Below, in pieces: positions 40,701-47,955 of a DNA stretch of 61,433 bases. The translations under genes and the position numbers were made by a program. Numbering within the stretch: position 1 is the stretch's first letter; each line of letters begins with the position of its first letter. Location: NCBI GenBank assembly GCA_003249255.1, contig QKJP01000068.1, forward strand, positions 1-61,433. The letters are read 5' to 3'. The stretch comes from Bacteroidales bacterium. Its GTDB lineage: Bacteria > Bacteroidota > Bacteroidia > Bacteroidales > Marinilabiliaceae. The notes under the pieces were generated by a model. The model was not told the DNA's origin. It worked only from the letters and a program-made list of their open reading frames with translations, and ran no database searches.

Positions 40701-41299
40701 AGGTATATGGCAGAATTGGCAACTACCCAAATACGGTTCGATGAATCTATGTACGATCGCATAATTAGTTCATGCGGAAGACTATAGGGATTGTCTACAT
40801 CCGGTTGGAATTTGGTGACTTTGTAGTGTTGATTTGATTTTTTTTCGAGGTAGTTTATTCCAACCGGTGTGGTGACTATGATATTGCCTTTGTTATCACA
40901 ATCAATATCATAGATGTTGTTGCTAGTGAGTGTGTTTGGGTGATCCTCTGTGTTTTTAATTTGCGTGAAATTTTCAGTTTTTCGGTTGAAAATCGATATC
41001 CCATCGGCAAAAGTTGCCACCAAAATATTGTTTTCATTATCAGTAGCCAGGGCCTGGATGAGATTTGAAGACAGTGAATTGGGTTTCCCATCAAAGCGGT
41101 AAGTTTTAAAATCTAATCCATCATAGCGGTTAATGCCATCATAAGTTCCAAACCACATATAGCCATAATCATCTTTAGTTATGGCCAGAACATTATTCTG
41201 AGATAACCCATCTGCAGATGAGATTTGGTTAAATCGATATTCCTTTGCGAAAGTCCATTTAACCAATAAAAGTAATATGCAGAATATATACAATCTCAT
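37757..41299 (-). CDS. Propeller-type sensor histidine kinase lacking receiver and DNA-binding domains
   Basis: A 1180-residue membrane sensor. A signal peptide is followed by a large periplasmic two-component-regulator propeller (about 20-730) with many GxxWxGT/xGGIxxY-type Reg_prop repeats, then a Y_Y_Y domain (about 735-800, YKYMLEGFEKEW) and one membrane helix (about 811-832). A long coiled coil (838-955) repeats the unit EELRxQxExL. HisKA has His966 in [12 protein letters not shown], and the HATPase domain ends the protein at GSIFTLIIPFQ. Classic hybrid two-component systems of Bacteroidota continue with a receiver and an AraC domain; here the frame stops cleanly after the kinase, followed by a terminator. 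Position beside two GH16 genes suggests sensing of red-algal oligosaccharides. Confidence 0.92.
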   Translation of the reverse strand: MRLYIFCILLLLVKWTFAKEYRFNQISSADGLSQNNVLAITKDDYGYMWFGTYDGINRYDGLDFKTYRFDGKPNSLSSNLIQALATDNENNILVATFADGISIFNRKTENFTQIKNTEDHPNTLTSNNIYDIDCDNKGNIIVTTPVGINYLEKKSNQHYKVTKFQPDVDNPYSLPHELIMRSYIDSSNRIWVVANSAIYLMKKSDNGMVQDTFIQVTPANVYIDVQNILETKEGMLFCHLNGLSLIKLNHEKPEQSKITDFPSTLFFVMIEDKKGNIWVGGHNGIMRFDYHPNEDIIYQETELDLRGLEDIILKGLFIRSIYLDNEGILWLGTNGEGILKHNMYQTGFRHYYKTKSKGSISHNKIFDFYEDSDNDLWIGTEGGGINYLPYNQEKNYKTGFTSYDICPPGEQNFVHDIIELNKDGKKIMWVGTGYNSVLVELRHDGKDWTVRDIMPEITYQTMSLLKDCNGNIWIGTYDDGLYKYLPQADNKRLIHYHTDNSQIASNIIRNLFEDSKERLWIGTDKGLMLLTPEQKMQDTLDFTLFKNDPYDSRSISSSYIVPIMETSQQQIWIGTFGGGINQYIEGSTLTNGTFASIGMEDGLPNNMIKAILEDNKGNLWISTNRGISRIDSSLTSIRNYAPHDGLQDLQFMDLSGCKRHDGELLFGGVNGFNAFYPDEIKEDTIAPLVVFNDMEVMNETVNINDEIAGDIILNKPINLTDTITLKYTQNNFRFYFAGIHHASPRGTRYKYMLEGFEKEWNNASTDERIARYTNIDPGEYIFKVKAANSDGYWSHTTKDITIIITPPIWLMTWFQVSVFLLFIISTGVIINYRFYSIKHKNILLEKEVQKRVKETFKMNEVLKQQAQSLKKSNLDLTEQKLHISELAEELRVQTEYLQESNLDLEEQKQQVTELVEELRSQNEELDIHKNQLELLVDERTQDLQLAKEAAEESDRVKSLFLANISHEIRTPMNAIMGFSSLLSDPSWTHEEVTDFTQKINRNCLNLLNMIEEIVTFSLIDNNQIKNNPSLFRINEVIDSCYNNALIEEKSRDVELILNNKIKDYNYTLNADSFKITQILNSLISNAIKYTSKGFIEIGAQKVNNTIELYVEDSGKGIPLKEQNKIFESFMKVEDNNAGFVQGIGLGLSISKHLADIIGAKLHVESNVNEGSIFTLIIPFQ

Positions 41300-41562
41300 T
41301 GGCTCTATTTGAATAGTAAAAGTTACAAATAGATGAATCCTTTTTCAATTATAATCGCCACTTTTAGATGAATCTTACAAAATTGATTATTAAGAAATAA
41401 AGCTTGTTTAGAAAGAGTAAGCTTGATGACGAATTGCAGCAGTGAATGACCTCATAAATGCTTCTGTTTTAAGCCTGAGATTGCTACAGTAGTTGCAATT
41501 CGCAGAAAAAGAATGATCAGGATATTTTCAATTAGGGTAAACCGTATTCTATAGAAATGAAA

Positions 41563-41583
41563 AAACCTCCGTCGTGGAGGTTT
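41563..41583 (-). terminator. Minus-strand terminator-like hairpin
   Basis: AAACCTCC (41563-41570) pairs with GGAGGTTT (41576-41583). On the minus strand six T residues follow. No gene with a matching 3' end is recognised upstream. Confidence 0.6.
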
Positions 41584-41799
41584 AGTTTGGTTGATACTTC
41601 ATTCTGTTAAGTTATCAATCTTCCGTTGGATTGACATACAAATAATCAGTGAAGTGTTAGTTGAAATTAATACAATTAGTTGAATCTACCAAGTAATTTT
41701 TTGAATTAATAAAAGTCTCTAAATTCAGCCTTTTTATCATGTGGATTTTAATTTTTGAGGTCAGTAGATAAGTACATACATTTCTGCATAAATGTAAAA

Positions 41800-41815
41800 A
41801 AGCCACAAAGTGGGC
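41800..41815 (-). terminator. Minus-strand terminator-like hairpin
   Basis: On the minus strand GCCCACTTTGTGGC is followed by six T residues. The stem is short (4-5 bp) but the T run is perfect. No matching gene is recognised. Confidence 0.45.
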
Positions 41816-42288
41816 GATATCCCAAGGCCTAGCCCTTCATGTTATGCTTAATGACACCGCTTCTTTGATGTTAACGTAAACTTACTATTGATAAGTATAT
41901 AATTACTTACCTCTATAAATTTTCATTACTACTTTCTGTTTCACAAGAGCCCCAAGTATTACCTGTTAAAATCAAAATTGAAAGAAATAAACTTGTATTG
42001 TGCTGATTATTAGGGATCAATTCGGAAACTTGTGGAGCGTAAAATAATAAGGTTACTATTTTTACAATTTTATAACGAGGTTTTGTAAAGTTCATAAGGT
42101 CTAATAACCTTATTTTTAGTTAGCCGAAGACACCTCTGTAGAATATAATTCACAACAATACTACCTTATTACCTTTTGCATTTAAGGGTATTATTTTTAA
42201 GTATTCCCCAGAAATATAGCTTGATCCATTACTAGTCGGTAATGTATTTATGGTAAAAATAATAGACATTAGGTGATAAAAAAGAAAA

Positions 42289-42307
42289 ACCTCCTTGGGG
42301 TGGAGGT
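42289..42307 (-). terminator. Minus-strand terminator-like hairpin, sister of the one at 41563
   Basis: ACCTCC (42289-42294) pairs with GGAGGT (42302-42307); the minus-strand continuation is T-rich. Stem core and flanking AGTTTGGTT match those at 41563-41590, so the two are probably copies. Confidence 0.55.
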
Positions 42308-42766
42308 CTGAGTTTGGTTTTTGGAATTCTATGTGTTTCTTACTAACTATCCAACGAGTTAGTTTACGTTGAAACCAGAATCCCATTTTTTATAGAGAAG
42401 ATAAAAACCGGGTCTGTTTAAAGGTCAATCATTCCATTTATGTACTACCCATCCGTCGAGGCAGTTTACCAATAAATTAATGACTGAACCTGGAAAAGGT
42501 TCTTTTTGATCACTTTTTCTACTTTTCCGTTGAAGTAGTTTGCAAAAGCAAATCTTTCTACCTTTTTACATCAGCAAATATAGAGGTGTAATGTTAATTG
42601 AAAATGTCTCTTATCTTAAGATTTTGTGAAGAGTTAAAAATACAGTTGTAGTTAATCAGGGCTAATAGACAGTGTATAATGAAAAAATATTTTAAAAGTC
42701 AATTGGACTTTTAAATATGCTATTCATAACTTCTCTTAAAAATTATTAAACCTAAATTATTTATTT

Positions 42767-43372
42767 ATGAGAAAAATTGAATTTAAACAACTGTTTTTAA
42801 TGATTGCAATGGCCATGATGGCTGTAACCTTCACAAGCTGTGATAAAGATGATGATAAAGATGATGATACCAATGTACCATCTGGAATTGATACAAGTGT
42901 TAATCTTGTTGGGAAGTGGACGCTTTCAAGTTCAAACGTGAGCATGAAAGTGGGTGATAAAAACTTTACTGACTATATGGTAGAAATGCTTATGGCTCAG
43001 ATGGGCTTGAATAAAGAAGCTGCTGAAGCTTTGGTTGCAGAAATGATGAGCGGTGATGGTGGTATGAATGAAGGAATTCCCACATCAGGTACAATGGAAT
43101 TAAAAGCAGATGGTACTTACGTAGCTTTATTTAATGATGATGAAGCTGACATGGGCACCTGGAAAGTAAATGATACTAAAACAAAATTAACAATTACTTC
43201 GCCAAATGAAGATCCAGAACAGGATGATGATGTAATGGTATTTGATATTAAAACGTTGACAAATTCGCTAATGTCTATTCAAATGAAAGAACAACAAAAG
43301 GAAGACATGGATGAAGATGGTACTGATGAAACCACTATCGATGTTGAAATGAACATAACATTCACTCGATAG
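42767..43372 (+). CDS. Lipocalin-like lipoprotein
   Basis: A 201-residue lipoprotein. The signal ends AVTFTSC at Cys25, followed by a strongly acidic linker (DKDDDKDDD). NLVGKWTLSSS and later GTMELKADGTYVALF and MGTWKVN are the strand signatures of lipocalin-like DUFs common in Bacteroidota. A methionine-rich insert (about 70-105: VEMLMAQMGLN, VAEMMSG) is unusual. The role is unknown; small hydrophobic ligand binding is a family-level guess. A strong terminator follows. Confidence 0.75.
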   Translation: MRKIEFKQLFLMIAMAMMAVTFTSCDKDDDKDDDTNVPSGIDTSVNLVGKWTLSSSNVSMKVGDKNFTDYMVEMLMAQMGLNKEAAEALVAEMMSGDGGMNEGIPTSGTMELKADGTYVALFNDDEADMGTWKVNDTKTKLTITSPNEDPEQDDDVMVFDIKTLTNSLMSIQMKEQQKEDMDEDGTDETTIDVEMNITFTR

Positions 43373-43394
43373 ACACATCATTAAGGCAATATCT

Positions 43395-43419
43395 AAGGGA
43401 GACTAGTATAGTCTCCCTT
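43395..43419 (+). terminator. Terminator after the lipocalin-like gene
   Basis: AAGGGAGAC (43395-43403) pairs with GTCTCCCTT (43411-43419), followed by T residues on the plus strand. Confidence 0.85.
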
Positions 43420-43437
43420 TTTTAGTATGCGGTTGAT

Positions 43438-43465
43438 AATCATTAACAATTAAACATTAATAATT
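43438..43465. repeat. Degenerate heptamer array, AAnxATT family
   Basis: Four 7-bp units of the form AATCATT, AACAATT, AAACATT, AATAATT. It ends 5 bp from the stop codon of the minus-strand Crp/Fnr gene at 43471. Confidence 0.65.
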
Positions 43466-43470
43466 ATAAC

Positions 43471-44181
43471 TTATCCCTCTAAGAAATAGCCATCTTCTCC
43501 CAGTGATTCTTCCAACTCATCAGGTTTTGCCAGGCCAAGTTTTCGTCCTTTGGCGTTAATAAAACCTTCTTTTTTGAGTGAGGAAATTACCCGTGCTACC
43601 TGGTCTGGTGCTGTTCCTGCAAAATCTGCAATGTCTTTTCTCGATAAGGTGATGTTAAAAATTCCTTCTGTTTGGCCAAATTTGTGGTAGATAAAAAGTA
43701 AGCCATTAATGACCTTATCTTTTACACTCATGCGCGAAAAACGTTTGGCATTGGCTTCACTTTTCTGTAGCTGATCGGCATAAAAGAGCATGAAGTCGAA
43801 CATCAGCTCCGGCTTTTTATGCAACATTTCGATGAGCGTTTCGGTAGGAAAGTGGCATAGCACACAGTCTGACAGCGCACTGGCACTAATGTCGTATTTG
43901 TAGTTGGTACCAAAACCACGGTGTCCCACAATTTCTCCGTCTTTGGATAAGCGGATAATTTGAGATTCGCGATTGGCAGTTTCGCGGTACACTTTTACAT
44001 TTCCTTCGTAAATAAAGTATAATCCGCTAACAGGTGTCCCTTCTAAAATAAATTGTTGCTCAGCATTACACCGGAAAGCAGTCTTTTCTTTGATAAAAGA
44101 TTGAATGCTTTCCGAGTCGTAATGCTTGCGAATTAAACAATTACTGTTTTTGCAATTTGAGCAACTATAGTTGTTGGGCAT
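43471..44181 (-). CDS. Crp/Fnr family regulator with N-terminal cysteine cluster
   Basis: A 236-residue regulator. The N-terminus has CSNCKNSNC (Cys7, Cys10, Cys15), a spacing suggestive of an iron-sulfur site like that of FNR. A cyclic-nucleotide-binding-like beta-roll (about 25-145) follows, then the dimer helix and a winged helix with LSRKDIADFAGTAPDQVARV as helix-turn-helix (about 180-200). FNR-type clusters sense oxygen or nitric oxide. It is the last gene of the nrt run, so control of nitrate/nitrite genes is likely by context. A paralogue lies at 57805-58521. Confidence 0.88.
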   Translation of the reverse strand: MPNNYSCSNCKNSNCLIRKHYDSESIQSFIKEKTAFRCNAEQQFILEGTPVSGLYFIYEGNVKVYRETANRESQIIRLSKDGEIVGHRGFGTNYKYDISASALSDCVLCHFPTETLIEMLHKKPELMFDFMLFYADQLQKSEANAKRFSRMSVKDKVINGLLFIYHKFGQTEGIFNITLSRKDIADFAGTAPDQVARVISSLKKEGFINAKGRKLGLAKPDELEESLGEDGYFLEG

Positions 44182-44192
44182 AATTTAATTTT

Positions 44193-44213
44193 AGTTCGGA
44201 GTCCGAAGTCCGG
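44193..44213. repeat. Degenerate heptamer array, AGTCCGR family
   Basis: Three 7-bp units: AGTTCGG, AGTCCGA, AGTCCGG. It lies 12 bp upstream of the Crp/Fnr start at 44181. The same word family recurs at 47331, 59068 and 59175. Confidence 0.7.
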
Positions 44214-44231
44214 AGTGATTTACATGACGTA

Positions 44232-44263
44232 GCTAATGTGCTAATTTATTAATGTGCAAATGT
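44232..44263. repeat. Degenerate octamer array, GCTAATGT family
   Basis: Four 8-bp units: GCTAATGT, GCTAATTT, then ATTAATGT and GCAAATGT. Here the period is 8, not 7. A related octamer array occurs at 47563-47594. Confidence 0.65.
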
Positions 44264-44309
44264 AACTCCTAGTTGTTAGTAAAAAAAGCGAGTAATATCT
44301 GAGAGCCTA

Positions 44310-44379
44310 ATTAATCATTAAACATTAATCATTGAACATTCTTAATTGTTCTTTATTATTTGTTCATTCTTAATTATTT
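44310..44379. repeat. Ten-unit degenerate heptamer array, ATTnnnC family
   Basis: Ten consecutive 7-bp units starting ATTAATC, ATTAAAC and shifting gradually to ATTCTTA, ATTGTTC and TTTGTTC. It runs without a gap to the nrtD stop codon (44378-44380) and is the longest array in the window. Confidence 0.75.
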
Positions 44380-45169
44380 AATGATCTAAGAACTCAAGAA
44401 GATGCTGCCTGTATTTATAAAAATCGGGATGCTCTACGGTAGATCTTCTTTCTCGTGGACGCTCTAAGTTAATGTGAGCAACATCGCCAACTTTGGCATA
44501 CGGCCCACCGGTCATCATGATTACACGATCAGACAGTAGGATGGCTTCATCCACATCGTGGGTAACCATAACTGCTGTGATTTTTTCTTTCGACCATACG
44601 TCTATCAACACATCTTGCAGTTCTACCCGAGTCATGGAATCCAACATACCAAATGGTTCATCTAGTAAGAGAACTTTGGGTTTTAGAGCAAAGGCACGGG
44701 CAATACCTACACGCTGTTTCATACCTTGTGATAGATCTTTTGCCTTTTTGTGAAAAGAATCACCTAAACCAACCTTGTGCAAGTAATATTTACAGATGTC
44801 TTCCCGCTCTTTCTTTGTTCCATGTGGGAAAACTTGTTTTACACCGAGAAGAACGTTTTCTAAAGCTGTCATCCAAGGGAATAAGCTGGGAGCCTGAAAA
44901 ACTACGGCACGGTCTGGACCTGCACCTTGTATGCTTTTAGATTCGAGCATGATCTTTCCATCGGTAATGTCGTTTAATCCGGCTATCATGGTCAATAAAG
45001 TAGATTTTCCACAACCCGAATGACCAATGATCGATATAAATTCTTCTTCTTTTATTTTTAACTGAAAATCTTCCAATACCACAAATTCACCAATGGGAGT
45101 AGGGTAGGCTTTTTTCAGGTTTACACATTCCAGTACTGTTTTTTCTTTTACTAAGGTTTCCATGTTCAA
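44378..45169 (-). CDS. nrtD: Nitrate ABC transporter ATP-binding protein NrtD-type
   Basis: A 263-residue ATPase of the nitrate/sulfonate/bicarbonate ABC family. Walker A is GHSGCGKST, the signature is LSQGMKQRVGIARA (an LSQGM variant), and Walker B is VLLLDEPFGMLD. MTHDVDEAILLSDRVIMMTGGP is typical of NrtD/SsuB. It lies 9 bp after the nrtC-type gene, so the two are surely co-transcribed. It lacks the extra C-terminal solute-binding-like domain of cyanobacterial NrtC. Nitrate as substrate follows from the neighbouring nrtA and nirBD genes. Confidence 0.88.
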   Translation of the reverse strand: MNMETLVKEKTVLECVNLKKAYPTPIGEFVVLEDFQLKIKEEEFISIIGHSGCGKSTLLTMIAGLNDITDGKIMLESKSIQGAGPDRAVVFQAPSLFPWMTALENVLLGVKQVFPHGTKKEREDICKYYLHKVGLGDSFHKKAKDLSQGMKQRVGIARAFALKPKVLLLDEPFGMLDSMTRVELQDVLIDVWSKEKITAVMVTHDVDEAILLSDRVIMMTGGPYAKVGDVAHINLERPRERRSTVEHPDFYKYRQHLLEFLDH

Positions 45170-45178
45170 TCCTCCCTT

Positions 45179-46036
45179 TTAGATTAATGGTAATTTTGTT
45201 GATAAGTATTTGGGTTGTAAATCTGGCAGAACATATTCTTCACCGTTATTTACCGAACGATGCTGACCAATTTCATCCAAATAATTGATGATGTCGTTGC
45301 GTTCTTTCTTGAAATTCGGATCGGCATTGATAGCTGCTTTGTCTCTTGGACGCGAGAAACCAATCTTATATTCGGTTCCTAAGGTTGCACCCGGACCTGG
45401 AGTTAATGGAATAACGCGATCTGCTAATAAGATACCCTCATCCACATCGTTGGTGATAAGAACCACTGTTTTACGAGATTCGTACCAGATCTTCTCGATT
45501 TCCATTTGTAGTGTACCTCGTGTTAAGGCATCCAGTGCACTTAAGGGTTCATCCATCAATAAAACTTCCGGATCCATAGCTAGGGCACGGGCTACAGATA
45601 CTCGCTGACGCATCCCACCCGAAAGTTCTGAAGGCTTTTTTTGAATTGCAGGGGTTAAGTTTACCATCTCGATATATTTTGCAATATGATCTGCACGATC
45701 AACCGGACTCATATTCGGGAAAACCTGTTTTACAGCCAGTTCGATGTTGCCGAAAACCGATAGCCAAGGTAGGAGAGAGTAGTTCTGAAAGATCACTCCT
45801 CGATCGGGTCCCGGACCATTAATCTTTTGTCCTTTAAGGAGGATTTCACCTTCGTCGGGTTCGATCAGCCCTGCTATTAAGCTGATTAAAGTTGTTTTTC
45901 CCGATCCGGTAAATCCTACAATTGCAATAAATTCACCCTCTTCTATGCTGAGGTTTATATTTTTTAGTACTTCAACTCTGTTCTCTCCGGAACCATACCC
46001 CTTGGATACGTTCCTTAATTCTAAAAATGCGGCCAT
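45179..46036 (-). CDS. nrtC: Nitrate ABC transporter ATP-binding protein NrtC-type
   Basis: A 285-residue ATPase. Walker A is GFTGSGKTT, the signature [14 protein letters not shown] and Walker [42 protein letters not shown] is characteristic of the NrtC/NrtD branch. The ~25-residue C-terminal tail after NYLDEIGQH is unusual in composition and not the NrtA-like domain of cyanobacterial NrtC, so the name marks only the first ATPase. It probably pairs with the following ATPase as a heterodimer on NrtB. Confidence 0.85.
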   Translation of the reverse strand: MAAFLELRNVSKGYGSGENRVEVLKNINLSIEEGEFIAIVGFTGSGKTTLISLIAGLIEPDEGEILLKGQKINGPGPDRGVIFQNYSLLPWLSVFGNIELAVKQVFPNMSPVDRADHIAKYIEMVNLTPAIQKKPSELSGGMRQRVSVARALAMDPEVLLMDEPLSALDALTRGTLQMEIEKIWYESRKTVVLITNDVDEGILLADRVIPLTPGPGATLGTEYKIGFSRPRDKAAINADPNFKKERNDIINYLDEIGQHRSVNNGEEYVLPDLQPKYLSTKLPLI

Positions 46037-46084
46037 TTTGTTGCTGTTTTAGGTTATGCCTTTAGTTGATTGAAGTGTGTTTAA

Positions 46085-46119
46085 AGCTTCTAGCTATTGG
46101 CTCCTAGCCTCTAGCTGTT
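46085..46119. repeat. Degenerate heptamer array, AGCTnnT family
   Basis: Five 7-bp units including AGCTTCT, AGCTATT, AGCCTCT and AGCTGTT, 49 bp upstream of the nrtC start. A short AGTCCGR-family run and a hairpin (CTTGCCA with TGGCAGG around 46151-46169) lie next to it. Confidence 0.7.
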
Positions 46120-46210
46120 GAGTATTCTTCTTCGGACTTCGGGCTCCCCAGCCTTGCCATCTGGCAGGGAACTCCGGGCTTCTATCTACTTTTAAGTGGC
46201 AATTAGATAA

Positions 46211-47302
46211 TTACTTACTATCAAAAGATGCGAACTTCTGTATCACCATCATTAAACGATCTAACCCAAATCCGATGAATCCGATAACAAACATGGCAAC
46301 AATAATTTTGGCGTTAGAATCGTTAGCACCATTCTGGAACTCCTCCCAAACGAACGATCCTAAGCCGGGGCTTTGAGCTAATAATTCGATGGCGATTAAA
46401 ACCATCCACGAGACAGAAAGAGTAATTCTTAATCCGGTAAATATCATTGGGATGGATGCAGGCAATATCACTTTAAATACATTGCTGAAAACTCCCAGGC
46501 GTAATACTTTCGAAACGTTTAAATAGTCTTTATCGACCGACGAAACACCCATGGCCGTGTTTACAAGTGTGGCCCACATACTACACAAGCCTACACTAAT
46601 AAAGGAGATGATAAAAGACTTATCTGATGTCGAGTTGGCTAATACAGTTTTTACTACCATCGAAACCAATAGTAACCACACTACAGGAGATACCGGTTTG
46701 AAGATCTGAATTACCCAGTTAAGAGCCGAGCGTAAGGTAGGACTTAACCCAAGAACTATACCCGCAGGAATAGCTAATAAAGCAGCCAGCAAGAATCCGG
46801 CAAACACTGTTTTAAGACTAGTTATTATTTGATCTACAAAAGAAGGTCGACCTGTATATGTTATTGGATCTTGTCCGGCTGCTTTTCTCTGCTTGTTTAA
46901 AGCAGCAGTTTTTTCTTCGAAGGCTTTCTTTTTGGCACTTACCATTTGGTGATCTTCCCAAAGAGCAATGGCACCATTTTTTACATCTGATGGAGATGGT
47001 AGAGAATTAGGTTTGTTTGATAAATCGCCCGCGTCAATGCTTTGTTGCATTTTTAAGGCTTCTGCATCACCAAGAGTGGCGCGTGTTTTTTCTATTTTTC
47101 GTTCACGTTCGATGTTGTACAGGTACTGAGCTCCGTAATCACAAGCTCCTAAGAAAATAAATACCGAAAGGATAGGCACCACAATTTGGCGAAGCACCAA
47201 GCGTGTGTTTTTTTGTACTTCTTTACCTCGTATTAAGTTGATTAATGGCTCCAGGAAGCCTAGTCCTATCCATTTTAATGCTTGTTTAATTTTTGAATCC
47301 AT
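46211..47302 (-). CDS. nrtB: Nitrate ABC transporter permease NrtB with periplasmic insertion
   Basis: A 363-residue permease, about 90 residues longer than typical NrtB. The first membrane helix (about 37-60) is followed by a charged soluble segment (about 61-152, with IERERKIEKTRATLGD and KKAFEEKTAALN) before the BPD_transp_1 core (about 155-360). The EAA-type cytoplasmic loop reads DYLNVSKVLRLG, then VFKVILPASIP (about 259-285). The insertion lies between helices 1 and 2, so it should be periplasmic and face NrtA. A large 653-bp gap separates the gene from nrtA upstream; it is 175 bp before the nrtC-type gene. Confidence 0.88.
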   Translation of the reverse strand: MDSKIKQALKWIGLGFLEPLINLIRGKEVQKNTRLVLRQIVVPILSVFIFLGACDYGAQYLYNIERERKIEKTRATLGDAEALKMQQSIDAGDLSNKPNSLPSPSDVKNGAIALWEDHQMVSAKKKAFEEKTAALNKQRKAAGQDPITYTGRPSFVDQIITSLKTVFAGFLLAALLAIPAGIVLGLSPTLRSALNWVIQIFKPVSPVVWLLLVSMVVKTVLANSTSDKSFIISFISVGLCSMWATLVNTAMGVSSVDKDYLNVSKVLRLGVFSNVFKVILPASIPMIFTGLRITLSVSWMVLIAIELLAQSPGLGSFVWEEFQNGANDSNAKIIVAMFVIGFIGFGLDRLMMVIQKFASFDSK

Positions 47303-47330
47303 AATTTCCAGATGTTTTGTTGGTGAATTA

Positions 47331-47365
47331 AGTTCGGAGCCCGAAGCCCGGAGTCCGAAGTGTGC
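47331..47365. repeat. Degenerate heptamer array, AGTCCGR family
   Basis: Five 7-bp units: AGTTCGG, AGCCCGA, AGCCCGG, AGTCCGA and a degraded last unit, 28 bp upstream of the nrtB start. Confidence 0.7.
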
Positions 47366-47562
47366 AGAGTTTGGTTGCTTTGAGCAAATGGTTCAATTGT
47401 TTATAGAAATTCAGTTTTGTTCAGTTGGATACTGCTTCAGACTGTTGACTAAATTGACTTTTGTCTATTGCCTAAATCCTTTTATCTAACAAGCATGGTT
47501 AGTTAGTCTGATATTGTGCTTTTCGCAATTGCTAAACTTCGAAAAGTAAATGACTTAAATTG

Positions 47563-47594
47563 GCACATTAGATCATTAGCACATCAGCACATTG
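47563..47594. repeat. Degenerate octamer array, GCACATTA family
   Basis: Four 8-bp units: GCACATTA, GATCATTA, then GCACATCA and GCACATTG, in the middle of the nrtA-nrtB gap. Confidence 0.7.
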
Positions 47595-47713
47595 AATACT
47601 TCTGCCTATGCACGCTTCGCGTGCTTGTTGGTAAAGGGCCGAGTGCCGGTTTCCGGATGTAGCACTCTTCCCTTAGTCACCAACTAAAACAGAACCTCTG
47701 CTTTTGCTTTTTT

Positions 47714-47779
47714 AGATAAATAGATGTTTAGAAGTTAGATAATAGACATTCTTTATTGCTTATCTAATGTCTATTATCT
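47714..47779. repeat. AGATAAT-family units forming a 14-bp perfect inverted repeat
   Basis: Units AGATAAAT, AGATGTTT, AGAAGTT, AGATAAT and AGACATT run from 47714 to 47750. The last two (47737-47750) are perfectly inverted at 47766-47779, giving a 14-bp stem with a 15-nt loop. Confidence 0.65.
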
Positions 47780-47818
47780 ATAAGTCTAAAATCTTTTTTA
47801 TACATGTTTAATTATTAA

Positions 47819-47924
47819 TTTACCCCCTGTTTATTTTTACTTTTTCAAGCTTTAAGAATCATCCCCCTACCTTAGGGGGATAGTTGCAAAGAAATCTTTA
47901 ATGTGTTTAATATCAGGGGGTAAA
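47819..47924. promoter_or_regulatory. Nested C5/G5 palindromes downstream of nrtA
   Basis: An outer perfect 11-bp inverted repeat (TTTACCCCCTG at 47819-47829; CAGGGGGTAAA at 47914-47924) encloses a perfect inner palindrome (ATCCCCCTA 47861-47869; TAGGGGGAT 47873-47881). The two C5 and two G5 blocks can pair in more than one way. It begins about 30 bp beyond the nrtA stop. It could be an RNA switch or processing site, or paired operator sites. Confidence 0.5.
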
Positions 47925-47955
47925 ACATTTAATATTAATAATTAACCATTATTTT

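Larger units (their letters stand above)
41300..42766. other. 1.47-kb gene-poor stretch with several hairpins
   Basis: No convincing gene. Minus-strand frames at 41913-42095 and 42150-42386 are open but have no recognisable domain and odd composition. Three hairpins with minus-strand T runs are listed separately, as expected for short minus-strand transcripts or a decayed mobile element. The right end (about 42600-42766) must hold the promoter of the lipoprotein gene that follows. Confidence 0.45.
47303..47955. other. 653-bp nrtA-nrtB gap packed with repeats
   Basis: No gene. From nrtB toward nrtA it holds an AGTCCGR heptamer array (47331), a looser ACTnTTG-type run (about 47430-47480), an octamer array (47563), a GCACGC/GCGTGC hairpin (47607-47622), a heptamer run within a 14-bp inverted repeat (47714-47779), and nested C5/G5 palindromes (47819-47924). 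On the minus strand all of it lies inside the transporter transcription unit. Confidence 0.6.

Noticed and set aside
41913-42386. Two minus-strand open frames of 60 and 78 codons
   Set aside because: No recognisable domain, no good start context, and they lie in a stretch with repeated hairpins; kept only as part of the gap description.
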